A stretch of DNA of 64,000 bases from Symbiodinium natans (lineage: Eukaryota; Sar; Dinophyceae; Suessiales; Symbiodiniaceae): positions 310,001 to 374,000 of the forward strand of contig CAJNDS010002389.1 in the NCBI GenBank assembly GCA_905221605.1, read 5' to 3'. The translations under genes and the position numbers were made by a program. Positions 22,216-31,786 of the stretch are shown here, in pieces. The notes below the pieces were generated by a model. That model made no database searches. It was not told the origin of the DNA and saw only the letters and a program-made list of their open reading frames with translations. Position 1 is the stretch's first letter. The number at the start of each line of letters is the position of its first letter.

Positions 22216-22281
22216 GGAATGGTGGTGGGAAGGGTTCGGGAAGGAATGGTGGTGGGAAGGGTTCCCGAACTTGGCTCCCGC

Positions 22282-22655
22282 CGCGTTTTTGGGGTAGGGT
22301 CAGGCCAGAGGCGCGGGGGACACGTTTTAGAGCTTTTCAGGGCTGAAAACCTCTAGAATGTGACTCCCGCGCGTTTTTGGGGTAGGGTCAGGCCAGAGGC
22401 GCGGGGGAGTCACGTTTTAGAGCTTTTCAGGGCTGAAAACCTCTAGAATGTGACTCCCGCGCGTTTTTGGGGTAGGGTCAGGCCAGAGGCGCGGGGGAGT
22501 CACGTTTTAGAGCTTTTCAGGGCTGAAAAGCTCTAGAATGTGACTCCCACACGTTTTTGGGGTAGGGTCAGGCCAGAGGCGCGGGGGAGTCACGTTTTAG
22601 AGCTTTTCAGGGCTGAAAACCTCTAGAATGTGACTCCCGCGCGTTTTTGGCGTAG
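22282..22655. repeat. 90 bp tandem satellite with internal hairpin
   Basis: Four complete units of 88-90 bp start at CGCGTTTTTGGGGTAGGG (22282, 22370, 22460, 22550), with a fifth start at 22640. Each contains GAGTCACGTTTTAGAGCTTT facing its inverted copy around a CAGGGCTG centre. Confidence 0.95.
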
Positions 22656-23356
22656 ACCCGGGGGGTGTTGCGGGCAGTGTTTTTTTTTAGAAACTGACCC
22701 CAAAACACTAGGTTACCCTAAGTTTCTTAGCTATAAGGCAACCGCAAATCGAGCAATATTCCCGGGTCTAGGGGCTCAGTTTCTTAAACAGTGGTTTCTT
22801 ATGCAGTGGTTTTACTGTAGCTCATCATAGACAGTTGAACCTCTAAACGCTTAAAGACGTTACCCTTCTCTGAGAGCATGCCATGGTCTACAGCATTGCC
22901 AGCTGAGTGCTTAGGACAGAAACTAGGGGTGGCAGCCTGTCATGGCAGCATACCTCCTTGAAGGAAGAAAGGCAGGTCATTAGAGTTTGGCCTGTGTCAA
23001 GCGGCCCCATTGCGTCAATGGTGGCCTCGATGGTTTTGAGAGGCTGAGGGCGTCGAGCAGTAGGAGTCGGACCCAGCTGGGAACCGTGTGAACCATGAGA
23101 CGAAGCTACCCGACCAGCCGTTACGGCATGGAATTCCCAAACCCAAGCCCTTTGGACTTTTAATGCGTGCGGAGTTGAACTTTAGGGGTTCAGGGATGGG
23201 TTCCGTTCGTGGACAACCGAGCTGAGGCAGATGCAGCAGAGGACTCCAGCATTGGATTTGGGATTCCATCTCTTAAGAGGTCTTTGGTCTCTCCAGCTTG
23301 CAACCTCTGGAGTGTTATGGCTTCAGATGTCACTCTTGCGCTGCTGAGATAAGTAG

Positions 23357-23567
23357 GTCAACCGCCAAGTACTGAATGGCAAGCTCCTAAACTAAACCCT
23401 AAACCCTAAAACCCCTAAACCCCTAAACCCAAAAACCCCAAAACCACAGCCCAGTTTTCCAGGGGGTGCCCTTGCACAATATTTTGTCTCAGACCTCGAG
23501 AGGCCCCAAGATGTGAAATGGGGTTTTTGCATGGCTGTTGCCGGTGACGTGGAGGTTCACGACAATT
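23357..23567 (+). CDS. Two-exon fragment, GC donor, unknown product
   Basis: A short exon (23357-23378, VNRQVLN) ends at a good GC 5' site (G|GCAAGC). The 84 nt intron carries CCCTAAA-like units and ends CAGCCCAGTTTTCCAG. The next exon (from 23463) continues in phase with ALAQYFVSDLERPQDVKWGF and has no Met. It runs into a family A element near 23565, which may cut or end it. No family is recognised. Confidence 0.4.
23394..23446 (-). repeat. Degenerate CCCTAAA array
   Basis: CCCTAAA, CCCCTAAA and CCCAAAAA units. Confidence 0.9.
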
Positions 23568-23644
23568 TGGACCCCCAAATAGTAGTAAGATTCCGCTACG
23601 AGGACCCCAATAAGGTACCCCTACGTTCCGGAAACCCCCAAGTG
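23562..23644. mobile_element. Family A element, right part
   Basis: GGACCCCCAAATAGTAGTAA through TTCCGGAAACCCCCA matches family A. Confidence 0.75.
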
Positions 23645-24279
23645 GCTCCTTGAAGTGGGGACTTGGTGGGCACAGTTGAGGAAGTTGCGAAGTTGCGAAG
23701 TTGCGAAGTTGCTGCCTCTGCAGGACAGCAATGATGGCTTGAGCATGTCGTCTTCCCTACCCCAGTCCAGACAGGCAGGCTGCTGCTTTGAGAATAACTT
23801 AGTCATCTCGGAAGTCCGGGGTGTTGAGTTGCCAAGCCCAAGGTACTTGACCTGCCCCCCCAAGACTCTCTATCAACACTCCCTTCCCTTTTGCCCCATT
23901 CCACATCCGACAGCTCCGAACAGAGCAAAGTCAACAATATCGGGGGCGGTTTATGAACCAACGTTCGCAAGCAACGGCTGTCACAATTGCCCTGGATCCT
24001 ACATCCTAATCGCCTAAGTTGAATCGAAAACGTCCAGACACGAAGTCGCAGAACAGTTTTGGAAATTACCTGCTGTATAGCCTATAAAGAATTTCAAGTT
24101 CCAGCCCGATCCTGCCAGGGTCCTTTAAAAAACCTCGCCCCGTGCCCTTAACAGATTGAATCAAGAATGCCATCCCAAAACATCATATTTGTTCTAAGGA
24201 AGTCTTTGGGATACCTGCTTCCCTTTCGCGTTGCCTGTATAGCGCCTGACAAGCCCTGACAACTCTTGTGGATGTGCAG

Positions 24280-24770
24280 CCCTCGATGATTCCCTCGGAC
24301 GAGAAAGGCGAAGGTCCGGACTTCTGGCAATGGGGGGGGGGGGGAGTTTAAGGTTTAGGGTTTAGGGTTTAGGGTGTAGAGTTTAGGGTGGTTCATCATC
24401 CTCTTTAGTGTGGCGTCTTCGAACGTTCGTTTGCAGGTTTGCAGGGGGCCCACTTTCCGTTCGAACCCGGCGTTGTGCGGGGTGCTGTTTCAGACTTACA
24501 GTCAAGATTGCAGCTCAGAGGACAGCTCCGGGGAAGAGACCAGTCGGTTACGTTGAGTTTCTTGATCAAGGAGGAGTGTCCTTCAGGGCATGCTCGCAAT
24601 CTTATCCGGTGCTCTTCTGCTCATATGGGCGTCCGAGCATTTCTGGTCTTATGTGGTCTTCGAGGAGGGCTGGGTTTGAGGCGACCAGTCCCTTACCTAC
24701 CTGTGCAATCCAGGACGACGTCTCTAGGTTCAGGGTTGATAGCCGCGTCAGGAAGCCAAGACTCTTTTAA
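24280..24770 (+). CDS. Two-exon fragment, unknown product
   Basis: The first exon follows GTGGATGTGCAG and reads PSMIPSDEKGEGPDFWQW before a poly-G run and a TTTAGGG array. The second follows ACGTTCGTTTGCAG at 24436. It has two open frames, of which VKIAAQRTAPGKRPVGYVEF.. reads best. Phase across the poly-G run cannot be set. No family is recognised. Confidence 0.35.
24351..24390 (+). repeat. Telomeric array TTTAGGG
   Basis: Five to six units with TGTAGAG variants. Confidence 0.9.
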
Positions 24771-24942
24771 GTAAGATAAGTAGCCTAAGACTCTTCAGCA
24801 AGATAAGTAGTCTCGTTTGGCCCTTTTTGGGCCTGAGCTGCTCATGGTTCAATCACGACTTGCTCGCATGAATTTCCACAGTTGGGCCCCGGAAGGTCTG
24901 AAGCCGAAGGGAATTCCTCAGCAGGTCTGCCAAGCCCCGAAC

Positions 24943-25040
24943 CGCTGAACCGCTGTAATAAGGGGTCGGAATAACTACTAGTTTTCCCTTATGGTCCCCA
25001 TATACAACTCCCAAAACCCTATTCCATTTATCAAGGCACC
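24943..25040. mobile_element. Family C element
   Basis: AGGGGTCGGAATAACTAC, TTCCCTTATGGTCCC, AAAACCCTATTC and AAGGCACCTGTAAT occur in the same order as in a second copy at 60822-60912. Ends TAATA-GGGG and CCTGTAAT are roughly inverted. Confidence 0.65.
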
Positions 25041-25085
25041 TGTAATATGAGTTAGGATGAACCTTAAGGTTTATGGTTAAACCAG

Positions 25086-25620
25086 GTGGGGAGGGCAATG
25101 CCGAGAAAGCGGCCGCCAAGCAGGAGCCGCAATTTGGGGCTGCGGTACGGGTTGGGATCGGGGTTTGCTTCTGTCGTACAGCTGTTCCAAGTGTCTGGGT
25201 TTAGGGTTTAGGGTTCAGGGTTTAGGGATTAGGGTTTAGGGTTCAGGGTTTAGGGTTTCGGGTGCCTTACAGCTGTTCCAAGTGTGTGGGATCAGGTGGA
25301 CCCGAAGCCTAAACCCCGGTTGACGCGAACGTTCACTAACCTTCAGATACTTGGAACCCGAGCTTCTCGGCAAGATGCGAAGCGCTGTCAACCCAGTTGC
25401 CCTAGACGCCCAACCCTAAACCCTAGACCCTAGACCCTAAACCCCAAACCCGAAACCCTAAACCCTAAACCCTAAACCCTAAACCCTAAACCCTAAACCC
25501 TAAACCCTAAACCCTAACCCCACACCCAACTGACCATTCCGGCAGGCTGACGACGGCATTCAGGTCACTGTCACGGCGGCGCAGCAGGGCACATCCTCGC
25601 AGGAAAGCAGTGGAATTTAA
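25086..25620 (+). CDS. Four-exon gene candidate, unknown product
   Basis: Exon 1 (25086-25198) follows AAACCAG and carries NAEKAAAKQEPQFGAAVR, ending TGG|GTTTAGGG. Micro-exon 2 (25273-25295) follows CCTTACAG and ends AG|GTGGAC. Exon 3 (25347-25407) follows TAACCTTCAG, reads YLEPELLGKMRSAVNPVALD and ends at a GC site. Exon 4 (25546-25620) follows CATTCCGGCAG, reads ADDGIQVTVTAAQQGTSSQE and stops at TAA. All three junctions agree in phase. Introns 1 and 3 hold the telomeric arrays. No family is recognised. Confidence 0.45.
25198..25261 (+). repeat. Telomeric array TTTAGGG flanked by 23 bp direct repeats
   Basis: Nine units with TTCAGGG and ATTAGGG variants. TACAGCTGTTCCAAGTGT(C/G)TGGG lies at 25177-25199 and again at 25268-25290. 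Confidence 0.95.
25413..25527 (-). repeat. Telomeric array CCCTAAA
   Basis: Sixteen units, the first few CCCTAGA. Confidence 0.95.
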
Positions 25621-25648
25621 GTTTAAAGTTGGGGGTTGCGGATGAGAG

Positions 25649-25693
25649 GGGTTTAGGGTTTAGGGTTTAGGGTTTAGGGTTTAGGGTTTAGGG
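25649..25693 (+). repeat. Telomeric array TTTAGGG
   Basis: Six units. Confidence 0.95.
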
Positions 25694-25784
25694 GTGGTTC
25701 ACCTGGAGAGGAACAGTTCTTACAGTTGCCACGACAGGTGCCGACAATTATTTGCCGTTAAAGCTCCCCTTGCTCAAGGGAGTT

Positions 25785-25862
25785 TACTGAAATAAGGGAC
25801 CCCAAATATACCCGCAAGGACCCCAATAAGGTAGCCCTACTATCGTAAACCTCCATAAAGGG
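25785..25862. mobile_element. Family A element, short copy
   Basis: AATAAGGGACCCCAAATATA and AAGGACCCCAATAAGGTA match family A. Confidence 0.65.
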
Positions 25863-26088
25863 GAGAGTCTTATGTTGAGAGCTTGGAGGGACTGAGCATT
25901 ACCGTTGGGTTGACATTTCCCGGAGTTCCGCAAGAAGAGACCGTGGCTTGCAAATCTTTCAAGGGACAAGCTGGGGAGTTGGGTTATTAAACCAATCCAG
26001 ATACCTTTCGGAAGCTCCTGGTACGCACTGAATCCCTACAGAACTCCTTGTTTCTAGGGGGGCAAAGTGATTTACAGTCTAACGGACC

Positions 26089-26126
26089 CGAAACCCTAAA
26101 CCCTAAACCCTAAATCCTAAACCCCG
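26089..26126 (-). repeat. Telomeric array CCCTAAA
   Basis: Five units. Confidence 0.95.
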
Positions 26127-26138
26127 GAACAACTGAAG

Positions 26139-26736
26139 CCCCCTGTCACGAGAGGCCCTGAAGCCACCGCCAGCAGCCCGAAACAGCTCGAAAGCAGCAA
26201 CGCACCACTCTGCGCCGAAGCCCTAGTCGAGGATTCGGGGGGGCCTTCCGGAGTGTTATTTAGGGTTTAGGGTCGGGGTTTAGGGTTTAGGGTTTAGGGT
26301 TTAGGGTTTAGGGTTTAGGGTTTGTTAGTGCAGGGTTGAGCTGATCGGGTTCTTGCCTGGAGGATGGTGGACCACCACATGGAACAATGTCTGAAGCACT
26401 CGTAGGCTCTGGTGGCGCGCCCTTTCTCAGGTTTGCATGTCCTTGCTGTTCTTACTTGTTAAACATACCGTGCCTGACACAAGCCCAGTCATGACCCTAA
26501 ACCCTAAACCCTAAACCCTAAACCCTAAACCCTAGACCCTAAATCTGTTTTGTGCGTCCCCCATCCTTCCCCGCAGCTGGGCGAGGCCGAAGTCATCAAA
26601 CAGCCCTAGACAAGACTCCCCCAAACCCTAAACCCTAAACCCTAAACCCTAAACCACTTGAGCCCTTGTGCAAGTGGCAGCGCTGCAGGGCTTTCAGCTG
26701 CAGGCTTTGAAGGCCCCCCATCTTCCAACGCAGTAG
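26139..26736 (+). CDS. Five-exon gene candidate with telomeric introns, unknown product
   Basis: Exons: 26139-26254 (GPEATASSPKQLESSNAPLC), 26334-26388 (VELIGFLPGGWWTTTWNN), 26431-26492 (VCMSLLFLLVKHTVPDTS), 26577-26608 and 26663-26736 (LVQVAALQGFQLQALKAP), ending at TAG. Acceptors include TTAGTGCAG, CCTTTCTCAG and CATCCTTCCCCGCAG. Introns 1, 3 and 4 are mostly telomeric arrays; intron 2 is 42 nt. Two donors are GT and two GA. All four junctions agree in phase, though GA donors give freedom of choice. The third exon has a hydrophobic stretch. No family is recognised. Confidence 0.4.
26260..26324 (+). repeat. Telomeric array TTTAGGG
   Basis: Eight units inside a proposed intron. Confidence 0.95.
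26495..26547 (-). repeat. Telomeric array CCCTAAA
   Basis: Seven units inside a proposed intron. Confidence 0.95.
26624..26656 (-). repeat. Telomeric array CCCTAAA
   Basis: Four to five units. Confidence 0.95.
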
Positions 26737-26943
26737 GCATACCCACATAAAGGCTCCAAACAGCGCTCCCGCGCAGAGTTTTGGAGCCTCCGATCTGAGA
26801 ACTCGCGGCAGATGCTTTTTAAGAGGCCAGGAGGTCGGGTGACCTACAGTAGTATGGTATGGGCGAAGGCGTGTGAACCTGGAAGCCTTGAGTCTAAGCC
26901 GAGAGAGCAAAACTCCAAACGAACAACCTCGACTCTCACACCC

Positions 26944-26976
26944 TTTAGGGTTTAGGGTTTAGGGTTTAGGGTTTAC
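26944..26976 (+). repeat. Telomeric array TTTAGGG
   Basis: Four to five units. Confidence 0.95.
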
Positions 26977-27044
26977 TTTCCAAAGACGTCTGAGCAACCT
27001 GTCTGGTTCCCGCTTATGCACATGGCAGAGATTCACAAGGGAGT

Positions 27045-27260
27045 TTGCGAAAATATGGGGACCCAAAATGTAGACCCCCAAATAGTCTATAGTAGGATGC
27101 CCTTAAGATACGTTGCAAGGACCCCAAGAAGGTACCCCTATCTCCGGAAACCCTAAACCCTAAGTACCTCTCTTTCCGGAAACCCCAAAATTTCCTGGAA
27201 ATTTCAAACCCTAAACCCTAGACCCTAATTTAAGTACCCTATTTCCGGAAACCCCAAAAA
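27045..27260. mobile_element. Family A element with duplicated right end
   Basis: GACCCCCAAATAGTCTATAG, AAGGTACCCCTATCTCCGGA and AAACCC are family A. The motif TACC(C/T)..TTTCCGGAAACCCCAAAA then recurs twice at about 27165 and 27235, interleaved with CCCTAAA pairs. Confidence 0.75.
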
Positions 27261-27264
27261 TTTT

Positions 27265-28190
27265 CCTGGAACTCAGTCTCCTGGCACCGGTGCCGGCCCC
27301 AAAGCGCTTGCCTCGAAGTCGCAGCAAACAGACCCTGGGATGCACAATGGCACCGAGCATCTTAGGAAGATTGTGTTTAAGTTTTTGGGTACTGTAACTC
27401 ATATATATATATATATATACTTTTTTTTTTGTAAGTTTGGGTACTATACTTCCTAAGAAACAGAAACAGATAATTGATTTTTTTTGCTAGGGTTCCAAGG
27501 CCAGTTTAGGTATGGGTTGAATGCGGGCTTAAGCTGTCCTGACAGATGCTTCAGAAGAAGCGCTTGTTACCTGCAAAAGGACGCATCTGTAACTTGTCGA
27601 ACTGTCTTATGCGCATTGCTGTGTTTGTTGTAATTATTTGTCTGCTTCCAACACACACCCTTTGGACTGAGCAACTTGACCAAGCTTAAGGAATGTTGGG
27701 ATGTTCAATCATGTGCCTGGAGCGAGATCGCACATGTTGAATTGAGCACCTGCTCAAACATGGCAAGGCGTAGCACCAACACGCAAACTTACATGTTCAA
27801 GCGGCTTCAGATCCAGGCCAGATCAACATGTAACTGAAAGTGCAAAACTCGTTCTTTGCACATAATAATTAAACTGGCTTAGCTGAGCAGTTGCATTTTC
27901 ATAAACTTAGATTAAGATTGCAATTGGATAAGACTAAGTGCCAGATACAATGCACAAGTCAACTGGTAGCGACATCGAAATGCTTGAGCTAGATCTGCTC
28001 TTTCAGTTCAAAGAGCTAAACTACTGCAACCAAACGCGCACACTGAGCTGACATGAAAAGCCCAGTCTGTAACGAGCAAACACTGTTTCGACGGACACAA
28101 GATATTCTTGGTAAACAAACTTCGGAATGAACACACGAACTCAAGGAGTACCCATTTCCCCCCCCCCCCCCCCCACCACCACCTCCCCAC
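27265..28190. other. Gene-poor AT-richer stretch
   Basis: It holds an AT microsatellite at 27397-27420, a T run, and unstructured sequence with many stops. A poly-C run lies at 28159-28173. No gene is supported. Confidence 0.5.
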
Positions 28191-28194
28191 ACAA

Positions 28195-28315
28195 GAACTG
28201 CACCCAGCTGCCCAGGAACCTCCTGGCCAGCCTACAGGCCTTGACCCAGGAGCTGCAAGCACCTTTGAACGCAATGTTCGGCTGACTTCGAGGTTTACAC
28301 ATGCGAGATTCCGCG
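28195..28315 (+). CDS. Exon candidate upstream of telomeric array
   Basis: After poly-C and CCCACACAAG, two frames are open. One reads NLLASLQALTQELQAPLNAM, helix-like, and would end at a GC site. The other reads PGQPTGLDPGAASTFERNVR and ends CGCG|GTTTAGGG. It probably belongs to the gene that follows. Confidence 0.3.
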
Positions 28316-28361
28316 GTTTAGGGTTTAGGGTTGGGGGTTGAGGGTTGAGGGTTTAGGGTTC
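28316..28361 (+). repeat. Degenerate telomeric array
   Basis: TTTAGGG and TTGAGGG units. Confidence 0.9.
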
Positions 28362-28364
28362 CAG

Positions 28365-28681
28365 TTTGAACGTCTGGCTGGTGTTCCGGCGTTTAGCCGA
28401 ACTCGGACTTGTCGGCGAACGAATCGTGGCTTAGCAATCGCTGGCCCATACTATCCGCTCTGTGCCCCATTCGTTCCAGTTGATATGATGCGACTTGCCA
28501 GGGTACCAAGTTCAGTTCACGGAACAATTTGCACCATTTGGGTAAATACCGGATTGGGGATCTTCGGCTCCTGGACAACAACTGCAACACGCGCCTGCAG
28601 TCAGACCCCTACATCTTCGGGACTTCTGCATCCAGCCCAAAGCTCGAATCCCAAGGTAAGAAAGCTAAAGTGTAAGTGTGT

Positions 28682-28714
<33 letters not shown>

Positions 28715-29525
28715 AGTGTGTGTGTGTGTGTGTCTCTCTCTCTCTCTCTGTTTGTGTGTTTCTGTACACTTGCACGACGATACGTCAGGACGACCCGGAT
28801 GTGTGAAAGCAGGGTCACCATCCCACATGCGCATGGGAGCTAAGCCAAGGCGAGGAAACACCGTAGCTCCGATCTCGTGGCCGCCAACACGGAGATGCGC
28901 GGACGGGCTGCCGCTGCCTTGCAAGAAGGGAATCCCAGGTTTTGCAACACCAGCAGATGCGTTCCCGCTTGTGTCCCTTTCAACTGCATGTGGCCAACTA
29001 CACAACTACACACGGATGATAAGCGCTTACTCAGCTGACGTGCGCACTCGAGTTCTCTTGAGTGCTCAGGCATTTATCTTCATCGTTTCTTGCTCAGCCT
29101 CCTTCAGGGGCCCTCATATTTGCACGGTTGGAGATCTGGGCATGTTGGAGCATCCAGAGGTTGTGATCACTCCTGTGAGAGAATATGAGCAAAGTTGAAG
29201 CAGTCTGACCCATCTTTTTCCGAAGCCTGAGTCAAAGTGTCTCAGCCACCGTGTTCCAGACGAAAAGCATCATGCCGTCTGCCCGAACATAGGCGAGGCT
29301 GTTTAAACCTCAAAAGTACCCTAAGCCCTAAACCCTAAACCCTAAACCCTATAGCCCTAAACCCTAAACCCTAAACCCTAAACCCTAAACCCTAAACCCT
29401 AAACCCTAAACCCTAAACCCTAAACCCTAATCCCACTCTGGCAGCCACCAAACCAGGCCACGGAGGAGTGCGAGGGTGACAAGAGTGCTTCATGCCGGGA
29501 TCCAGGCTGTGGCTGCGAATGGTGG
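28365..29525 (+). CDS. Five-exon gene candidate, Cys-rich last known exon
   Basis: Exons: 28365-28541 (basic, RTRTCRRTNRGLAIAGPYYP), 28601-28655 (SDPYIFGTSASSPKLESQ, donor CAAG|GTAAGA), 28845-28938 (SDLVAANTEMRGRAAAALQE), 29108-29159 (GPHICTVGDLGMLEHPE) and 29445-29525 (ATEECEGDKSASCRDPGCGC). All junctions agree in phase. Intron 1 is 59 nt; intron 2 carries a long TG/TC microsatellite; intron 4 carries a CCCTAAA array. The last exon ends directly at GTTTAGGG. The start and the exons beyond 29525 (one is possible at about 29935-30030) are open. No family is recognised. Confidence 0.45.
28677..28750. repeat. TG then TC microsatellite
   Basis: (GTGT)n followed by (CTCT)n within a proposed intron. 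Confidence 0.95.
29318..29432 (-). repeat. Telomeric array CCCTAAA
   Basis: Sixteen units followed by TCCCACTCTGGCAG, an acceptor-like sequence. Confidence 0.95.
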
Positions 29526-29580
29526 GTTTAGGGTTTAGGGTTTAGGGTTAGGGTTTAGTGTTTGGGGTTTAGGGCTTAGG
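29525..29580 (+). repeat. Telomeric array TTTAGGG
   Basis: Seven units with variants. Confidence 0.95.
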
Positions 29581-29833
29581 ACATGAACAACCCTCCATCA
29601 TGAGCCTACGCCATGTACCTTGAACCCGGCCCGCAACCTAAACCTTGTATACATGCCTCGTCTCGATTCTTCCCCCGCAAGAATAGATGCGAACATGTAC
29701 ATGGACCATACAGGTGTAGGTTTCGGGGCTTAGAAGGTTGGCTGGTTGCAAGAGCATGGTTAAAAGCTTAGGCAAGTTTTGGCTTCTACTTCTATGCACG
29801 GATCAGGACTAGAGGTTCGGCTTGAAGGCGCCC

Positions 29834-29890
29834 CTAAACCCTAAACCCTAAACCCTAAACCCTAAACCCTAAACCCTAAACCCTAAACCG
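29834..29890 (-). repeat. Telomeric array CCCTAAA
   Basis: Eight units followed 40 nt later by CTGCTTCCGGCAG and an open frame (TELARCVLNLGGTEEQFP). Confidence 0.95.
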
Positions 29891-30206
29891 CCCTATGACC
29901 CAAGCCACCTGCTTCCGGCAGGCGGGACGTTCACTGAGCTGGCTCGGTGTGTCCTGAATCTTGGTGGCACCGAGGAGCAGTTTCCGTGTTTCGGTCTTCA
30001 GGTTGAAGCGAGGGTATGAGCAGGCTGTTCGATTGGTCACAAGTGCAAGATCTAGGCTGAGAGTTGAGAGGACTGTGTTGGGTCAACAGCATGCATACAG
30101 CCAGGGGAGTAGTTGGAAGGGGCGATTTTCGCTGGTGCTTCCCTTGTTTAGTGGGGAGGGCGGGGGGAGGCTGGAGGGAGAATAAGTTCCATGTCATTTG
30201 GCGACC

Positions 30207-30506
30207 ATGCCGAAAGCACTGCATATTTTGACAGTGTTCGTGCTTCTTTGTACAACATGCTGCGCAAGTGTTGTTGACGGTTCGAGACGCGCTCAAGCGT
30301 TCCTTACTACTTGTAGTCGTGTGACCATACCCACCCAAACCATTCGCTTCTATTTACGCTCAACAGCAGTAGTTTTGGGAGCACATGAAAGGGTGCGCTG
30401 TTTGAAAGTGCTGCGCCTGCCGATGCGACCGCACGAGAGTAAAGCACGCCGACCGAATAGTTTGAGAGAAATGGTTCAGAACACCCCAAAGCCCCATCGA
30501 ACTTGA
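30207..30506 (+). CDS. ORF with signal-peptide-like start
   Basis: From ATG 30207 the frame starts MPKALHILTVFVLLCTTCCA: a short basic N-region, a hydrophobic core and small residues, as in a secretory signal. The remaining 80 residues are basic with scattered Cys and end TGA. No partner exons or family are recognised. It may be a first exon that runs into intron sequence. Confidence 0.3.
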   Translation: MPKALHILTVFVLLCTTCCASVVDGSRRAQAFLTTCSRVTIPTQTIRFYLRSTAVVLGAHERVRCLKVLRLPMRPHESKARRPNSLREMVQNTPKPHRT

Positions 30507-30573
30507 TAGAATCCTACGTCTTTCAAGCACCAAGCCCGGAAGCAGTTGTTGCAAGAGCGACAAAGGAACAGAG

Positions 30574-30935
30574 ATGTCGCCAAGGCCAGGCACCCAGGGC
30601 GTCGAGAGCATTGCAGGTTTGGGACTTGAGTTGAGATTCAGGTTCGTGTACTTGGGCAAAATGGAAATTGAAGTTCTTGATGGTTTAGGGTTTAGGGTTT
30701 AGAGTTTAGGGTTTAGGGTTTAGGGATGGTTCATGTACGTGTGTTTAGGGTTTAGGGTTTAGGGCAAGTAGTTGCTCAGCAAGGACCGGGTCTCGGGTTT
30801 AGGGGTTTCCCTTGTGCACAGGCTGCCCACACAAGGAGATTCAAAAGCCTCGCCGACATCGCATGGCATGAAGGAACCCAATGTGGGAGACCAGATCAAT
30901 ACCCGGAGGGGCCCAACGATTCCAGGAAAGCTTAA
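30574..30935 (+). CDS. Three-exon gene candidate, unknown product
   Basis: The first exon (ATG 30574 to 30682) carries LRFRFVYLGKMEIEVLDG and ends at GTTTAGGG. A 17 nt micro-exon (30780-30796) follows TTGCTCAG. The terminal exon (30822-30935) follows CCCTTGTGCACAG and reads AHTRRFKSLADIAWHEGTQC to TAA. Phases agree. Upstream of 30600 all three frames look open, so the start is not secure. No family is recognised. Confidence 0.35.
30683..30725 (+). repeat. Telomeric array TTTAGGG
   Basis: Six units in a proposed intron. Confidence 0.95.
30744..30765 (+). repeat. Short TTTAGGG array
   Basis: Three units. Confidence 0.9.
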
Positions 30936-31786
30936 CAACACACGCATGTCCGGAATTCAACGGGTCCTGGGATTGTGGGCTCGAAGCCATTCATTGTTGT
31001 CTGTAGCAGTGGGCTCAATTCCATTCATCGTTGTCTGCTGACCCTAGCAGTGTTATAGGCGTGACACATGCCACTCTGGAGCTCCTTTAAAGATTCACGA
31101 TGGCAGTTGTAGGCTTCAGGACTACAAATCGACAAACCTTTCCGGCCCAGCCCAGGGCCGTGTGACTTGGGGATTGAAGTTTTCGTGTGTGTTTGGGGAG
31201 GCCCTGGAGGCTTTGACACAACAGGCACTCACTTCTCAGGCCGCCCCAACCCGTGGCACTCTGTATCAAGCTGCAGAAAATCCCCGCCCGTAAGCCCCTA
31301 AAGCCTTGCCCACCTGCCTTCCACGATCGTGCGAGTTGCTTCGAGGTGTCAGAGCTGGTTCTCAGCGGCGTCTCTGTGAACATGGCACTCCGGGAGGCGC
31401 GGGTGTGCTTTAGGGCTGAAAGGGACTGAAGCAGGGTGCAGCTTCTCCAGACATGAAGCTCCATGCTTATCACACCAAGTACAGCCTCGTAGCCCTTGTT
31501 GCAATCATTTAATTTGGGGCCGTGCATGGGGAAATAAATGATGAGGGAATTGTGTGGAGTAGTCCGTTGTGATTGCGCATTATCATCCTCTTCAACTACA
31601 CCCATCAGGCAACTGTGAGGGGTTGTAGGGTTCAGGGTTTCAGGTTCAGGGTGTCAGGGATAACATAGCATCTGCAGGAGCATGGCGGATTCGTGCGCTT
31701 CTCCACACTCCTACACGCGGCCGCTCGGAAACATTTCTTTCAAAGCAAGCCTACAGCTGCTCTGTCCTGGACTGTCCTGCGCTGAG

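Larger units (their letters stand above)
22045..22817. mobile_element. TA-flanked inverted-repeat DNA element (773 bp)
   Basis: The left end CAGTAAAAACGCTGTATAAG is the near reverse complement of the right end CTTATGCAGTGGTTTTACTG. TA dinucleotides flank both ends (22043-44 and 22818-19), as for Tc1/mariner-type insertion. There is no transposase. Inside are two diverged copies of a CTAAGTTTCTTAG..CCCGGG segment and a five-copy 90 bp satellite. It appears non-autonomous. Confidence 0.75.
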
